From positions 737,704 through 801,703 of the forward strand of contig JAAGOF010000096.1 of the NCBI GenBank assembly GCA_010645155.1: a DNA stretch of 64,000 nucleotides. The letters run 5' to 3'. How positions within the stretch are numbered: position 1 is the first letter of the stretch; every line of letters begins with the position of its first letter. The notes under the pieces are model-generated. The model was not told the DNA's origin. It saw nothing but the letters and a program-made list of their open reading frames with translations, and did no database searches. The stretch is from Tigriopus japonicus. Taxonomy: Eukaryota > Arthropoda > Copepoda > Harpacticoida > Harpacticidae. The position numbers were made by a program, and so were the translations under genes. Positions 24,901 through 35,553 of the stretch are shown here, piece by piece.

Positions 24901-27900
24901 TCCTATTTGTAGTATTCAAATCCAAGTCATGGTCACTTAGTGATGTCTTCATTTTTTTCAAGAAAGTGACCACTAGCAATAGCAAAAAATGACCCAAAAA
25001 CATTAATCAATACCACCTTTGATTCATCAATTGCATGATTGTCATTTGCCTGGTCATACAATTCAAATGTTCCCGCACTTTTTCCGCTAAACAGTTGCCA
25101 ACGGGGACACGCAGCCTGACCAATTTTAGCTTTTTGGAGCTAAATTTAACTCTTTTTCCGATATTTTGGAAATTAAGCTCCAAATTTGGACATTTAGCTC
25201 TTTTCGCTCTTTTCGCTCCTTTCGAAATATTTTGCCATTTTTTAGGTTTTTTTCTGAGAATTTTAGGGATTTTTGGCTCCTTTTCACAATTTTCCAAGTT
25301 GCCAGATTTTCTACCCAACAAAATGTGGGCTGTTCAAAAATGTTTTCTTTTCTTTTCACAAATACGAAGGATTTTCTGGAGAATCGACTCCAAACTATGG
25401 CTCCTCAAGCTAAAGCAAAAAAATTAGCAACTTTTGGCTAGTCTTTCACAATCTCCATTAATGTGCTGGTACTGACTAAAACCTCCACTGATTTTACTCT
25501 TTGCTTCAAGCTATTGTACTCAAACTGACAAAAAGTTCATTTGATCAAGTTGAAATAGAGCTTGCGAGCTTTAAATTACGGGACAAATAGTGGGTTAAAA
25601 AAGATTTTTCTCTGGTTGGCCCAGAAAAAAAAACGCTTTTGCCATTAACCGAGGCATAAAGGTCTTTCATTATAACTGCTCTATCTGTAACATGCAAAAA
25701 GTCAACATCACTTTGCAGAATAACCTTATTTTCGTGGCTGTTTTATAAGGAAGTAAAAAACTCTAAAAAGCCATGTCTTGAAAGACACTGGCAATTACGT
25801 AAGGTCCAAAAGTATGATATTATCAGTGTTTTGACCATTGAAAATTTAGCTCTTTTTTAGCTCTTTTTCAAACAAAATTTAGCTCTTTTAGCTCCAAAAT
25901 TTGCCTTGAAACTATTTTTTTTAGCTCTTTTTGATCTTAAACAATTGGTCACGCTAGGGACACGTTTTTACGATTACACTCCCTCTAGTATTTAATAGAT
26001 CTCAATGTATAAAACGTGTCGTGTAACTGCACCTTCAGATTGATTTGAAATCATCTCTCTTTTCTGCTTTCTGATTAACCAAGTCAGCAACTACTTACGA
26101 AAAATAAACATCTCCAAGAATATCCCCTTGACCTGTAAACTCTTTAAATGCGAACTTTATTTGAAATGGTTACCTTCATTAAAAAGGTGCGCCAGCAGCC
26201 TTCGTTTTAAGTCCCATATTTCAGGTGGCTCATGGATTACTGTTTATCAAATTTTACCGTGAGGTCATTGTCCTAACAGGGAAACAAATCAATGCATGAG
26301 ATGTATACTTAAATGTGCAGCTTGGGTCTTAAATTCAATACCACTTGTCCAATCACCAATGCTGTACTCTACAGGGTGTACCGCTTAAACTAAGACTCGG
26401 TTTTTGCATCATAACTCACTTATTATCCATTCAATCAAAAATGTTGTCACAATATTACAATCCCAGATGCCTTGCGTAGGCAAACAAAAGTCCAATTTTC
26501 AAAATGGCCTCCTTTGGTCTTCACCAGGGGCTTCAATCTAACAACTTCACGATCAGCACAGGCACGCACCTCAATCTGTTCGACTCAAAAACCTCTTCAG
26601 AATTGACCAAATGGAAATTTCCATCCGATTGGGGTCTGGAGATGAACGAGGACATTCATCCTTGCCTTAGAAATGAGAAAAGACAGCTTCACAATAACTT
26701 TGCACAACCTGTGCGGTATGTCGAGGAGCCCCATCTTGTTGGAGGAGCAGGGAAGTTCAGAGACCATTTTCGCACATTTAAAAATGTCTTACAAAAAATT
26801 GTTGAAAACAAGATATATTGCCAAAAAAATGCACAAGACATTTTGTGTTTGCAAAAATCGTGAAACCAAAAAAAGCCAGCGCACTAAAGGCTCGAAACTT
26901 TCGGTCTTAATTTAGAAGGTACACCCTGTACACAAAAGTTGGCTATAACGATATTGTTGGTCAGCAACAACATTAGTCTCATCTCAAAACTTTTCCTTTT
27001 CTCAAGAGACTTTATGAACTGAATGCTTATTGTAATCAACGGCAAAAGCATTCTTAAACCAAGAGATTTTCTCTTTCCGAATATTCTCACCTCCTACTTG
27101 GACTTCACTTCAGTTTTGACCACTTTTTAAAAATTTATTGCGAAATTATCGACCAGGATGAACACCTATGTTACAGAGGTGTTTCAAAATGGCCACGTCT
27201 TCAAATTTCGCTGATGTTTGAATCTCTTGGCCAAACATTTTAAAATTGGCGTAAATTTGTAGAATTAAATTTTCAAAGACAAAAATATCTGCATGTTTTT
27301 GCTTTCAAGTTCAACAAGAGTTAAGTCAAAGAGTCTATAAGAGGAACACTCGAAACGCAATAACTTGAGTATTATTATAACTTGGGTCTTGATGAAATCC
27401 TTTTGGAGCTGACCCAAGTTTAGATTAAGTTCATTGCGCCCTTTGATAAATCACTGATGTGTTGTTACTAATGTAAGGTAAACAATTCATCTCCTTTACA
27501 GCTATATTTTCTCTTACGAGTCCTTCAAAGGCTGACGATTCCACGGAACTTCATTACTCTGTGGTCATTGATGCTGGCAGCAGTGGAAGTCGGGCGTATT
27601 TGTACGCCTGGCCAACACACTCCGGAAATCCCCATGAGCTCCTAAACTTGAAACCTTTAACCGGAGAAAACGGCAAACCGCTCTACAAAAAAGTTACTCC
27701 GGGATTGTCCAGGTACGATAAAAGAGAGATCTCGACCTACAAATGTCTCATTTTGATTTCTCGATTGCAGCCTCCGAGAGAAGCCCCACGAGGCCTTACT
27801 TTACATCACCCCTCTTTTGGACTTTGCCTTGGAACATATTCCATTTGAAAAGGTCAAGGAGACACCCTTGTATATTTTGGCCACGGCCGGTATGCGAATG

Positions 27901-30900
27901 TTAAGTTCATCTCAACAAGAGGATATTTTGAAGCACCTCAGGGAAGGGATTCTTCAGAAATATCAATTCCTATTTCCGGAGGGTAATCTCGAGATAATTT
28001 CCGGGAAGCAGGAGGGAATCTACCAATGGTTGGCCATCAACTATGTCCTTGGCAAGTTTAGACACAGTGAGACACCTCAAGTGATCTCACCCGTGCGTGA
28101 AAATGAGGATGACAATCTTATTTTGAGACCGAGAACCGTTGGAGCCATTGACATGGGAGGAGCTTCCATGCAGATTGCGATGGAAATCACATCCACCTTA
28201 CAACTTGAAGGACTCTCTGTAAGTTTGGGAAAGGGGCTTATTGTTCTGTTCGTGATAGCTTTCATAATCTCGTTTCAAACGTTGAAGAGAGAACAAGTAA
28301 CTAACATTTATCTAGATATACGTAATCCTCTACAATGTAACTTTCTAGTCAAAGTAGTGATAGGCAACACTGAAATGGCTCTCGACCAAAACAGAAAGTC
28401 GGGGCCGAAAGAAGGCTTAAACGAAACCAAAACTAACTAGGTAATTAGAGAATTATTAATGCACAATTCACCATGTAATTTGTAATGCCCAAAGAAAGGG
28501 CAAATCAAAAGTTTGAAAAGGCAAATCGAATTTATTAAAATTCGTAAATTAGTGTTGTCAGAGACAACCTTCAATTCTTTTCTAAACACTATTCTTCATG
28601 GCACATGTCTAGTTTCGGTTTTTATGGGCAAAACTGTAACCGAATTCGAAATTTTGGCTCAAAGCGTTTTTGTAGTCTATCACCAATTCCAAGGAAATTG
28701 GACCTCCGATACAATATTTTTGTTTACCTTTAAACAAAACTTATGAGTTATTACTTCCCTTTAGGATCACGAAAAGAATCAGGTGGTAGAAATTAACCTT
28801 GGTTGCAAAGACCACGATGTGGAGCACACATATCGTGTTTTTGTGACCACTTTCTTGGGTTATGGCGCCAATGAGGCCATGGCTCGACACCGCCGAAATC
28901 TCATTTTATCCCAAATTGTCACCAACACCAGGTAATTTTATATGTTTAAAGATTCTGCAAGATAATCAAAACACTTAACCAATTTCCTTTCTCTAGTATT
29001 ATATTAGGATTAAGCTCCCAACAGAGGGTTAAGGATCCTTGTTTACCTTTCCACTATGACGAGAGTGTGACCATCAATCTGGATCCAAATATGTACGAAA
29101 TCCCGTTCAATTTGTCGGACAACTTTGGCCCAAGTACTCAAATTTATCTAACCGGTACTGGAAATTGGCGGAGGTGCTTCGAAGCTCTCAAGGATTTCGC
29201 TAAAACCAAAGAATCGTACTCGAAATGTGAGGGCAAGAGCTGCCCAGATGCTGGCATCAAAATACCAGCCATTCAATTCGAAAATTCCGAATTCTTTGCC
29301 TTTTCGGAATTCTGGTATTCTATGGAGGACGTCCTTAAGATGGGCGGGCCTTATATTCATGACAAGTTTGAGACTGCAGCCAAGGTACGGTGGAAAGCCA
29401 ATGAACTCTTCAATTGTCACATCTGCTAACATTTGCCTTTGTAATTCGCAGCATTTTTGTGAGACCCCATGGGAGTTGACGTGGAACCGCTTTAATGCGG
29501 GCCAATTTCGCAATGCTAATCGCCAAAGAATGGAGACTCAATGTTTCAAGAGCAACTGGCTAATTGTGGCTCTTCATGAAGGCTTTGGTTTCCCGGACAC
29601 GTATTCCCATTTGTCAGCTGCACCTGAAACGGTCAACGGGAAAGTTGTCCATTGGACCTTGGGAGCATTGCTCTACCGAACACGATTCTTGCCCCTAAGG
29701 TACGTTAAGCTCTCAGGATGATGTTGGTAGAAGCTGGCAAATGTTCGATCATTATTTTAGCTGGAAGGAGCCAAGTCCTCTGGACAAGTGTCTGGAGGTG
29801 CTTTGGTTTAGCTATGAAGAGTTCTTCCACTTAGACCCCAAGATCTTTTCCTTTTTCCCTTCTTCCTCGACGCTCTTGACGTCGTTCCCATTTCTCACCC
29901 TCTTTCATGAGGAACCTGAGGATGAGTTGGTCGTCGATGAAAAACGTCGCAAAAAGATGTCTCCCCACGTGGTTCAATGAAAATAGTTTACTTCACTTGT
30001 GGTTCAATCTAAGGTTGGGCACCCTGTTTGAACCGACTTGCTCTGATATTTCAGTCCCAAGCTTAATCTCTACACTTAATCATGATTGAAATGATACTCG
30101 TCGAAACAAAGACAAGCGAGCTTTTTCCCTCGGCAACGAGTCTCTAAGTGCTTTAAGAAGCAGTTCACAAGGAAGTAGGCCCATTTTCACCCTTTAGCAT
30201 TTCAACATACACTAAGCGACATAAAAACAGTAAAAATCGCATTAGAAAAAAAAATACCTTTTAAGATACTTGTTCTACTGATAGCCATGTATTGTTCATG
30301 GTGCTTGTTTCAGGTTTGAAGAGTTCTTTATGCTCTTAATTGATGTGCTTAAAGAGGGTGGGAAAGTCGAATGTAGATTTTCATGGGTCTTCTTGCACTT
30401 CAAAACTTAATTGGAAATGAAGTATTTTTTGTTTTAATTATACCTCTCAGGATAATTATGTATGGCTCCTTCAGTACCTTTTTCGGATGGTCATCGAGCC
30501 ATGTTAGATTTAGAATTATAAATAAAATTAACCCTGGGACAAGAGTGCTGATCTAACCAAATCAAGTACTAGTGAGTCTTTTTAAAGCTTGTGTTATAAA
30601 CCCTATTTTGCCCTCAAAACTACCTCAAGTGTCAGTTTGAAACAAAAAAACTCTTGTTTGACGAGAAAATGATAAATGAAAATTTTGATCACTTCGGAGT
30701 TCGAACCCTCAATTGATTCTGGATTTCATTATAGGGCAATTGAAGCCAAGGCTCAAGAGCGTGTGCATCATGGACCATACCATTCTGCATTTGCATCCGG
30801 ATATCTCTATTCTCACTACATTGTGTTGTTCTGCCTGATCTTTGTGATACTTGCCATATTCGTTTATTTGGACCGGCTCAAAAGGTTTGTCTGAATCAAT

Positions 30901-31152
30901 GGGGGGAATTTAATTAGAATTAACTAGTCTTTCCCCATTTGCAGGTATATCCGTCCAAGCACATTTCGAAAAGTGCCTTCGGTCTCGTTCTGGTCTCCCA
31001 GTTCAAGTGTATCTAATATGGGTCCAGATATTGAGGCTGCCCACTCTGATATGACCGAATGTTATCAGGATGACGACTTGCTAATTGTGAGCTCAACCCC
31101 ATCTGGCGGCTTAAAGCACGTGACTTCCAAATCGGGGCTTTATATTGGATAG
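21923..31152 (+). CDS. ENTPD4/7-type nucleoside diphosphatase (Golgi/lysosomal apyrase)
   Basis: GDA1/CD39-family enzyme that hydrolyses nucleoside di- and triphosphates in the Golgi/lysosome lumen. Eight exons: 21923-22073, 27502-27712, 27771-28218, 28765-28931, 28997-29384, 29452-29699, 30735-30884, 30945-31152, giving 656 residues with every phase matching. TM1 is at 27-47 and TM2 at 566-584, the two-anchor layout of ENTPD4/7. Apyrase regions: VIDAGSSGSR (72-81), ATAGMR (158-163), SGKQEGIYQW around Glu202, AIDMGGASMQ (246-255). FGFSEF-like residues appear as FFAFSEFWYS further on. GALLYRTRFLPLR matches the vertebrate enzymes before TM2. Subtype 4 versus 7 cannot be told. Intron 1 is 5.4 kb and full of transposon relics. 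Confidence 0.92.
22803..22997. mobile_element. foldback element with about 77-bp inverted arms
   Basis: The left arm (22803-22880) and right arm (22922-22997) are imperfect reverse complements, sharing GCATGTT, CTAATTCAAAAG, GAGAGT, AAAATCAAGTC and GAGTATATAC blocks. The loop is about 41 bp. It lies inside intron 1 of the apyrase gene. No clear target duplication was found. Foldback MITE is the likeliest reading. Confidence 0.7.
24383..24648. mobile_element. MITE-like repeat with AAGGTGC ends
   Basis: Begins AAGGTGCTGGTACATGACAC and ends with the near reverse complement, read inward as AAGGTGCAATTATAAGACAT. A further inverted copy of the same end lies at about 26010-26036, and related ends and internal sequence recur near 33,860-34,015. 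No coding capacity. The boundaries are approximate. Confidence 0.55.
25112..25956. mobile_element. non-autonomous hAT element, 845 bp, perfect 8-bp TSD
   Basis: Starts CAGCCTGACCAATT and ends AATTGGTCACGCTA. It is bounded on both sides by GGGACACG (25104-25111 and 25957-25964), a perfect 8-bp target duplication. The interior is made of recurring TTAGCTCTTTT-type and TTTTAGCTCC blocks and has no transposase. An intact duplication suggests fairly recent insertion. It sits in intron 1 of the apyrase gene and interrupts a region bounded by AAGGTGC-type ends. Confidence 0.88.
26372..26928. mobile_element. TA-flanked MITE, 557 bp, CAGGGTGTACC ends
   Basis: The terminal inverted repeat of about 25 bp runs CAGGGTGTACC...TAAACTAAGAC on the left, mirrored by GGTCTTAATTTA...GGTACACCCTG on the right. 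TA dinucleotides lie at both edges (26370-26371, 26929-26930). This is typical of Tc1/mariner-derived elements. A 119-codon frame inside (26504-26863) has no transposase motif and probably does not code. Confidence 0.75.
29761..29980 (+). other. candidate alternative last exon of the apyrase gene
   Basis: Lies in intron 6. A clean acceptor (CATTATTTTAG) precedes it and the join from exon 6 is in phase (AG + C gives Ser). It then reads open for 72 more codons to a stop at 29978-29980. Using it would replace the C-terminal transmembrane anchor and tail with a Phe/Pro/Ser-rich then Glu/Lys-rich end (EKRRKK near the terminus). There is no family match. It could be chance. Confidence 0.35.
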
Positions 31153-33143
31153 TGAACATTAGTGTGTCGAGCGATTCTAGAGCAATTGTAAACTCAAGTT
31201 GTGATATGACTTTTCGATTACAGTATACTTGTGCAGTTATGATGTGAATCCAAGCTTTAATATATATGCACAAAGCAAGTCTTGATCATATTTGACTGAT
31301 GCTGTAAGCAGTGCTATTTATTATGGTTTCATTCGAATTTCAGTTCGAGTTCACATCGAGAAATTCGAGTTCATGTAATTTTTGGTTCCAATTTATTAAA
31401 TTGCCTAATGCTGAATTGGCTTAAAAGGAGTTTTGACCCCAAGTTGACTTTTGCACATTAACACGTGCACATTGCACGTTTACATACTTTGCATTGAGTG
31501 TTTTTTGTTGACTTCAAATTACACAGAAACGGTTGAGTGTTGTTGAGGGTTTTTTCCGGGCCAGGTTGTGACTAGACCACTGTAATTAAAAGAGGATGAT
31601 CATGAAATTGAGTGGTCGGATCAGTGTTTTCGAAGAATTCACTAAGAAGTGGAGTCACTTACAGGGTCAGCGGTCAAGTGTAGACGTTGGCGCCTTTAGT
31701 ACATAACCAGTGTAGGTTTCACGTCGTATTGAGGCTCATAGACTTCGTTTCTTGCCCCCTCCTTAAAAGTGAGACATGTTGAGATAATAAATAGTCCAAT
31801 AAAACTCAAAACTGCCCTCCTCCCCTTGAGGAACAAATGCAAGACCTTGTGCCAACTGTTCCAGGTATTTCATAAATGTCATGATCTCATACATGCACAA
31901 GGGCTCAAACAGGGGGTGGGTATCAAAGAACTTTTATTCCTTAATACTGTGGGAATTCAAACTGTAGAATTAAAAAAATACATCAAAAACTACAATACTG
32001 ACGAGTGTTGATGTTCTTAAAGGGTCTACACTTGGTCTACCGACCCTGTAGTTTGTGAACTTTAAGAACGAATATCAAAAATACACCTAGGGATTGATCA
32101 GTGTTCTAAAAGGTGAGGTATTTGCAACAAATATATACTGATTGAAAATTTCAAAATCTAACCAGTATTTTGAAAGTAATCCTGGCTTGATCCATCTTTG
32201 TTTAGTCCTAAGTGAGACCAATCTATACCATTCGCGTACGTATTCCTATAAACATAGTGCTCTAGTTGTAAAATGAGAAGCCTTGCAACGTCACGGATAC
32301 ATTCCATGCTTACAAAACACCTAGTCGTTTGGATTTTTTCCCATCTTGATAATTATTCTCTGAATAATCTCTATAATTTTCTTGCCCAGTGATGAATCTC
32401 ACACTCAAGAACCAAGCCCGGCTCCTGCTCATGCTAGAACTTCTGACAAATCAAGTGACGACTGAGAGAGACAGAAGAAACGAGTGAAGTGATCCGTGCA
32501 CCAACGAAAAAAATCCAAGACGACAACGACGGGAAGGCAGGGTAATAATAACCGAAACATTTCACATATTGTTAAATTATGTATTTATTTGTTCCACTCT
32601 CGTTTTTAATAAAAATTCAGTACACCCGAGATTGAACGGACCCGAATTATTTAATGGCGACGAGGATGGGATTCATCACCCAGGTTTGGTGAAAACAAGC
32701 AATCTGAGGAATACATCTATTTGTTCGAGCATATTGCTACTTTCTATGCTTTTTTTTGGCAACTTTGGTTCTTAATCTCTATCTGCAACCAAGATAACTG
32801 AGCGAATAAAGTCACAATCATTCCTGGAATAAAAATCATCATCATCAAATGCACAACCAAACTTGGTTTGAAATCATCAAGATCAGATTTCAAATCTAGG
32901 AAATAAACGGCTCCAATTTCAGTCCTTGTAAATGGTTCTTGCCCTCCCGCCTATTCATCAGTCCAATACTCATTACAAAACACTCATTTGCGCAAAATAA
33001 TTGATGACTTATAAAAAGTTGACGTGCACGACACTCACCAATTATGGCGACATGTTAATTGAGGGTCCAAAATAATTGGGAGGACATTATAATTGGCCCA
33101 TTTTAGGAGACCCTTTTACTACTGAGCGCCATTTAGTTGAGTT
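31153..33143. other. intergenic spacer, apyrase 3' side to FLYWCH ORF
   Basis: Contains the apyrase 3' UTR and a TA-flanked MITE. The remainder is AT-rich, with only short open frames and no gene I can support. Confidence 0.4.
31662..32048. mobile_element. TA-flanked MITE, 387 bp, CAGGGTC ends
   Basis: The left end CAGGGTCAGCGGTCAAGTGT and the inverted right end CAGGGTCGGTAGACCAAGTG both continue into GTAGAC. Both edges sit next to TA (31660-31661, 32049-32050). There is no coding potential. The size and TA duplication point to a Tc1/mariner-derived MITE. Confidence 0.75.
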
Positions 33144-33719
33144 ATGGAGCTTATCAGGACCAGTAAAGGAGGCCAACAGTTAAGTTTGGCGGGTTATCTG
33201 TATTCTTTCAATGGTACAAACCGACTTGGAACACGATGGAGGTGTGTTCACTATTATGGAACAAAGTGTGGGGGTCGAGTTCAAACGTCTCTCGATGGTT
33301 TCAAAGTGATTGAGAATTCCTTTCGAGATCATTCCCACAATCCAGATCATCAAAGGATTGTTGTCTCCCGATTGAGAGCTGGGATCCGTGCTTCAGCAAA
33401 AAGTTCCTTGGAGACTCCCTCACGAATGATTGATTCTGCCATTAAATGCTTGCCCAAAAGTGCGCGAAGTCTGCTTCCAAGTGAGCGAGCGATGACACGA
33501 CAAATCCAACGTGCTCGAAGAAAACATCGAATGCCTGAATCCAAAGTGGCTCATCCTTCGAATTTCCAACCAGATTCTCATCAACCTTCCTGGCCTGACG
33601 ATTCCAAGAACAATGAGACGATTGCAGTTTGTAGGCTTGTTCTTTTGGCAACAGTGGAAAATATTCGTCAACCGGTGTCAACGCCACAACTGCTTAACGA
33701 GCATCCAGGAACCACATAA
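33144..33719 (+). CDS. FLYWCH-type zinc-finger protein (possibly transposon-derived)
   Basis: 191-residue frame starting at an ATG. Residues about 5-72 form a FLYWCH zinc finger: a SKGG start, a GYLYSF aromatic block, WRC, KCGGRV, then HSH as metal ligands. FLYWCH fingers occur in DNA-binding proteins and beside MULE-type transposases. Here the rest is basic, Ser/Arg-rich and has no visible transposase core. No intron is needed. It is either a small standalone FLYWCH gene, a first exon of a longer gene, or a relic of a transposon. The next 600 bases are repeat-like and a decayed transposon follows, so the relic reading is plausible. Confidence 0.6.
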   Translation: MELIRTSKGGQQLSLAGYLYSFNGTNRLGTRWRCVHYYGTKCGGRVQTSLDGFKVIENSFRDHSHNPDHQRIVVSRLRAGIRASAKSSLETPSRMIDSAIKCLPKSARSLLPSERAMTRQIQRARRKHRMPESKVAHPSNFQPDSHQPSWPDDSKNNETIAVCRLVLLATVENIRQPVSTPQLLNEHPGTT

Positions 33720-33859
33720 TCTTACGAAGACATGCCCTTAGTTTAGATTATTTATCAAGACAAACTTTGAAAAAAGTTGGGCCAAAAATAATTTGACAAA
33801 TATTTTGCGACGGTCAACTAGTTTCGAACACTTACTGAAAACAAATGTTTCATTATGTC

Positions 33860-34015
33860 AAGGTTGCATTACACTACACGTTTTTTATTGCAAATCGAGG
33901 CAAACTTCGAAGTCATAGATACAATTTTTTCATTAGCAAGTAAGCAAGACTCCGCAAGAAGTTGCGAGATTGTGCATCTGTGAAGTCGCAGTTCGACTAA
34001 AACTGCGATATAAAA
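33860..34015. repeat. dispersed repeat shared with 24.6-24.7 kb
   Basis: Contains AAGGTTGCATTACACTACAC followed by GTTTTTTATTG, related to the AAGGTGC ends at 24383. The segment GTTGCGAGATTGTGCATCTG...CAGTT...ACTGCGATATAAAAC closely matches GTTGCGAGATTGTACATCTG...AACTGCGAAATAAAAC at about 24660-24715. Confidence 0.6.
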
Positions 34016-34248
34016 CTTGACACTAGTCTCGTTTCAAAATCAATAAAACCTTTCTATAATTTAGTGTCTGAAGATCACGATTCTTTTTTACTTATTCCGC
34101 CTCAATTAAAAGCGCGCAAATAAAATCGCAGTCGATTTTGCTTTGACAGTTTTGGAGCAAAATGGTCTTCCCGATGAAAACATGAAAATCGATCATTCTT
34201 GCTCTGTTAAGCAATCTTTTGTCAATAGAGTGCGAGTGGGTAAATGTA

Positions 34249-35551
34249 CGGGGAGGGGCAGAAACCAGGGCAGAAACCAAACCTTTTCATCCAGACAAAA
34301 CTTGGATGACGTATATCTCCTAAAGCAAGAGGAATATTTTTATTTCCCGCGTTTTTCTGGTTTGACCAAAAACCGGTTTTGAATGTTTGTTAATTTTTTT
34401 GTTTAAATCCGGAAATATGAAGCCCCAGGAATAAAAGCCTAAAGTGATTGCCGAATTGCTCTCGGCCGGCAACGACGCCAGAGCCATCATCAAGTCAACC
34501 AAGTACCCCAGGGCCACCGTCTACGAGGTCGTGAAGAGGCTGCAGTCTGGCCGGGGACAGGCCACGCCCCCTGCAGCCCACACAGGGCAAAAAAGCGGAC
34601 CCCCAGGTTCTTGGCGGGCCTGAGGAGGTCCATCGAGGCCAACCTAGCTGTGTCCATATCGGCCCACGCAGCCAGGCGGTCTGTGAGCAAGAGGACTGTG
34701 GCTAGGGCCGTCCAGGAGGACCTGAACTTGACCTCCTACGTCAGAGACAGACGCCACCTTCTTACCGAGAAGATGAAGGCCACCAGGCTTGAGAGGGGCA
34801 AGAAGTTGCGCAGAATCTGCAAGGTCAATCCGAGGACGGTCAGACTTTTCTCAGATGAGTCAATCTTCACGGTGGATGGCGTGTACAACCCCCAGAACAA
34901 TGGATGGCTTGCCGAGAACAGAACCGTTGTGCCTCCCATCATGAAGACAAAGAATCCTGCCAAGATTATGGTCTTTGGCCTCATCAGCAGCAACAGGAAG
35001 GTGATGCCAGCCCATGTCTTCCCTCCCAAATTCAGGCTCAACGCCGCTGGGTACGTGGAGCTTCTAAGGAAGGTCGTGATGCCCTGGCTGGCAACCTCGT
35101 ACCCACCAGGAACCCAATTCATGTGGATCCAGGCCTCTGCTCCGTGTCATGTGTCCAAGTTTCCATGAACTTTTTGAACAGCAAATTTGACGTGGTGGTC
35201 AAAAAAGACGAGTGGCCTTCAAACAGCCCTGACCTCAACCCATGTGACTTCTAGTTGTGGTCCGAGCTGAGGAGGAAGGTCAACAAGATGCCCCACAACA
35301 GCCTGACGTCTCTGAAGTCGTCGGTGAAGTGGAACATGGCCTCCTTCTCTACGGCCGAGGTCGCCAAAGCCTGCTCGGCCTTAATCCGCCACTTGGACGC
35401 CGTCATTAAGGCCAACGGTGACCATATTGAATAAAAATGTTCTTAATTGTTGTCCGAACTTTTTTTTGTTAAATACACAATTGGCTAAAATTGGCTCTTG
35501 ATGCTGTAAATTATGTTCAAAGTTTTGTCCGGATACTTCTGCCCCACTCTG
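34249..35551 (+). mobile_element. decayed Tc1/mariner-superfamily transposon, 1.3 kb
   Basis: TA sits at both edges (34247-34248 and 35552-35553). Terminal repeats match at 14 of 18 positions counting the TA, running TACGGGGAGGGGCAGAA on the left and TACAGAGTGGGGCAGAA inward from the right, with a further inner match CATCCAGACAAAACTTGGA versus TATCCGGACAAAACTTTGA. It encloses a broken transposase that is far more GC-rich than its surroundings. Confidence 0.8.
34440..35434 (+). pseudogene. broken Tc1/mariner transposase
   Basis: An N-terminal helix-turn-helix-like part (KVIAELLSAGNDARAIIKST) is in a different frame from the main part (34611-35168). The main part has the DDE-type FSDESIF motif, YNPQNNGWLA and MVFGLIS. 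The second catalytic position reads WIQASAPCH where the family has Asp before the Ala/Ser-Pro-Cys-His, so the acidic residue is lost. A further frameshift lies near 35165, and a TAG interrupts the chain just after NSPDLNPCDF. The reading resumes to about 35434. It cannot make an active enzyme. Confidence 0.85.
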
Positions 35552-35553
35552 TA

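Noticed and set aside
26504..26863. 119-codon frame with an ATG
   Set aside because: Lies within the TA-flanked MITE and has no transposase or other domain; probably chance.
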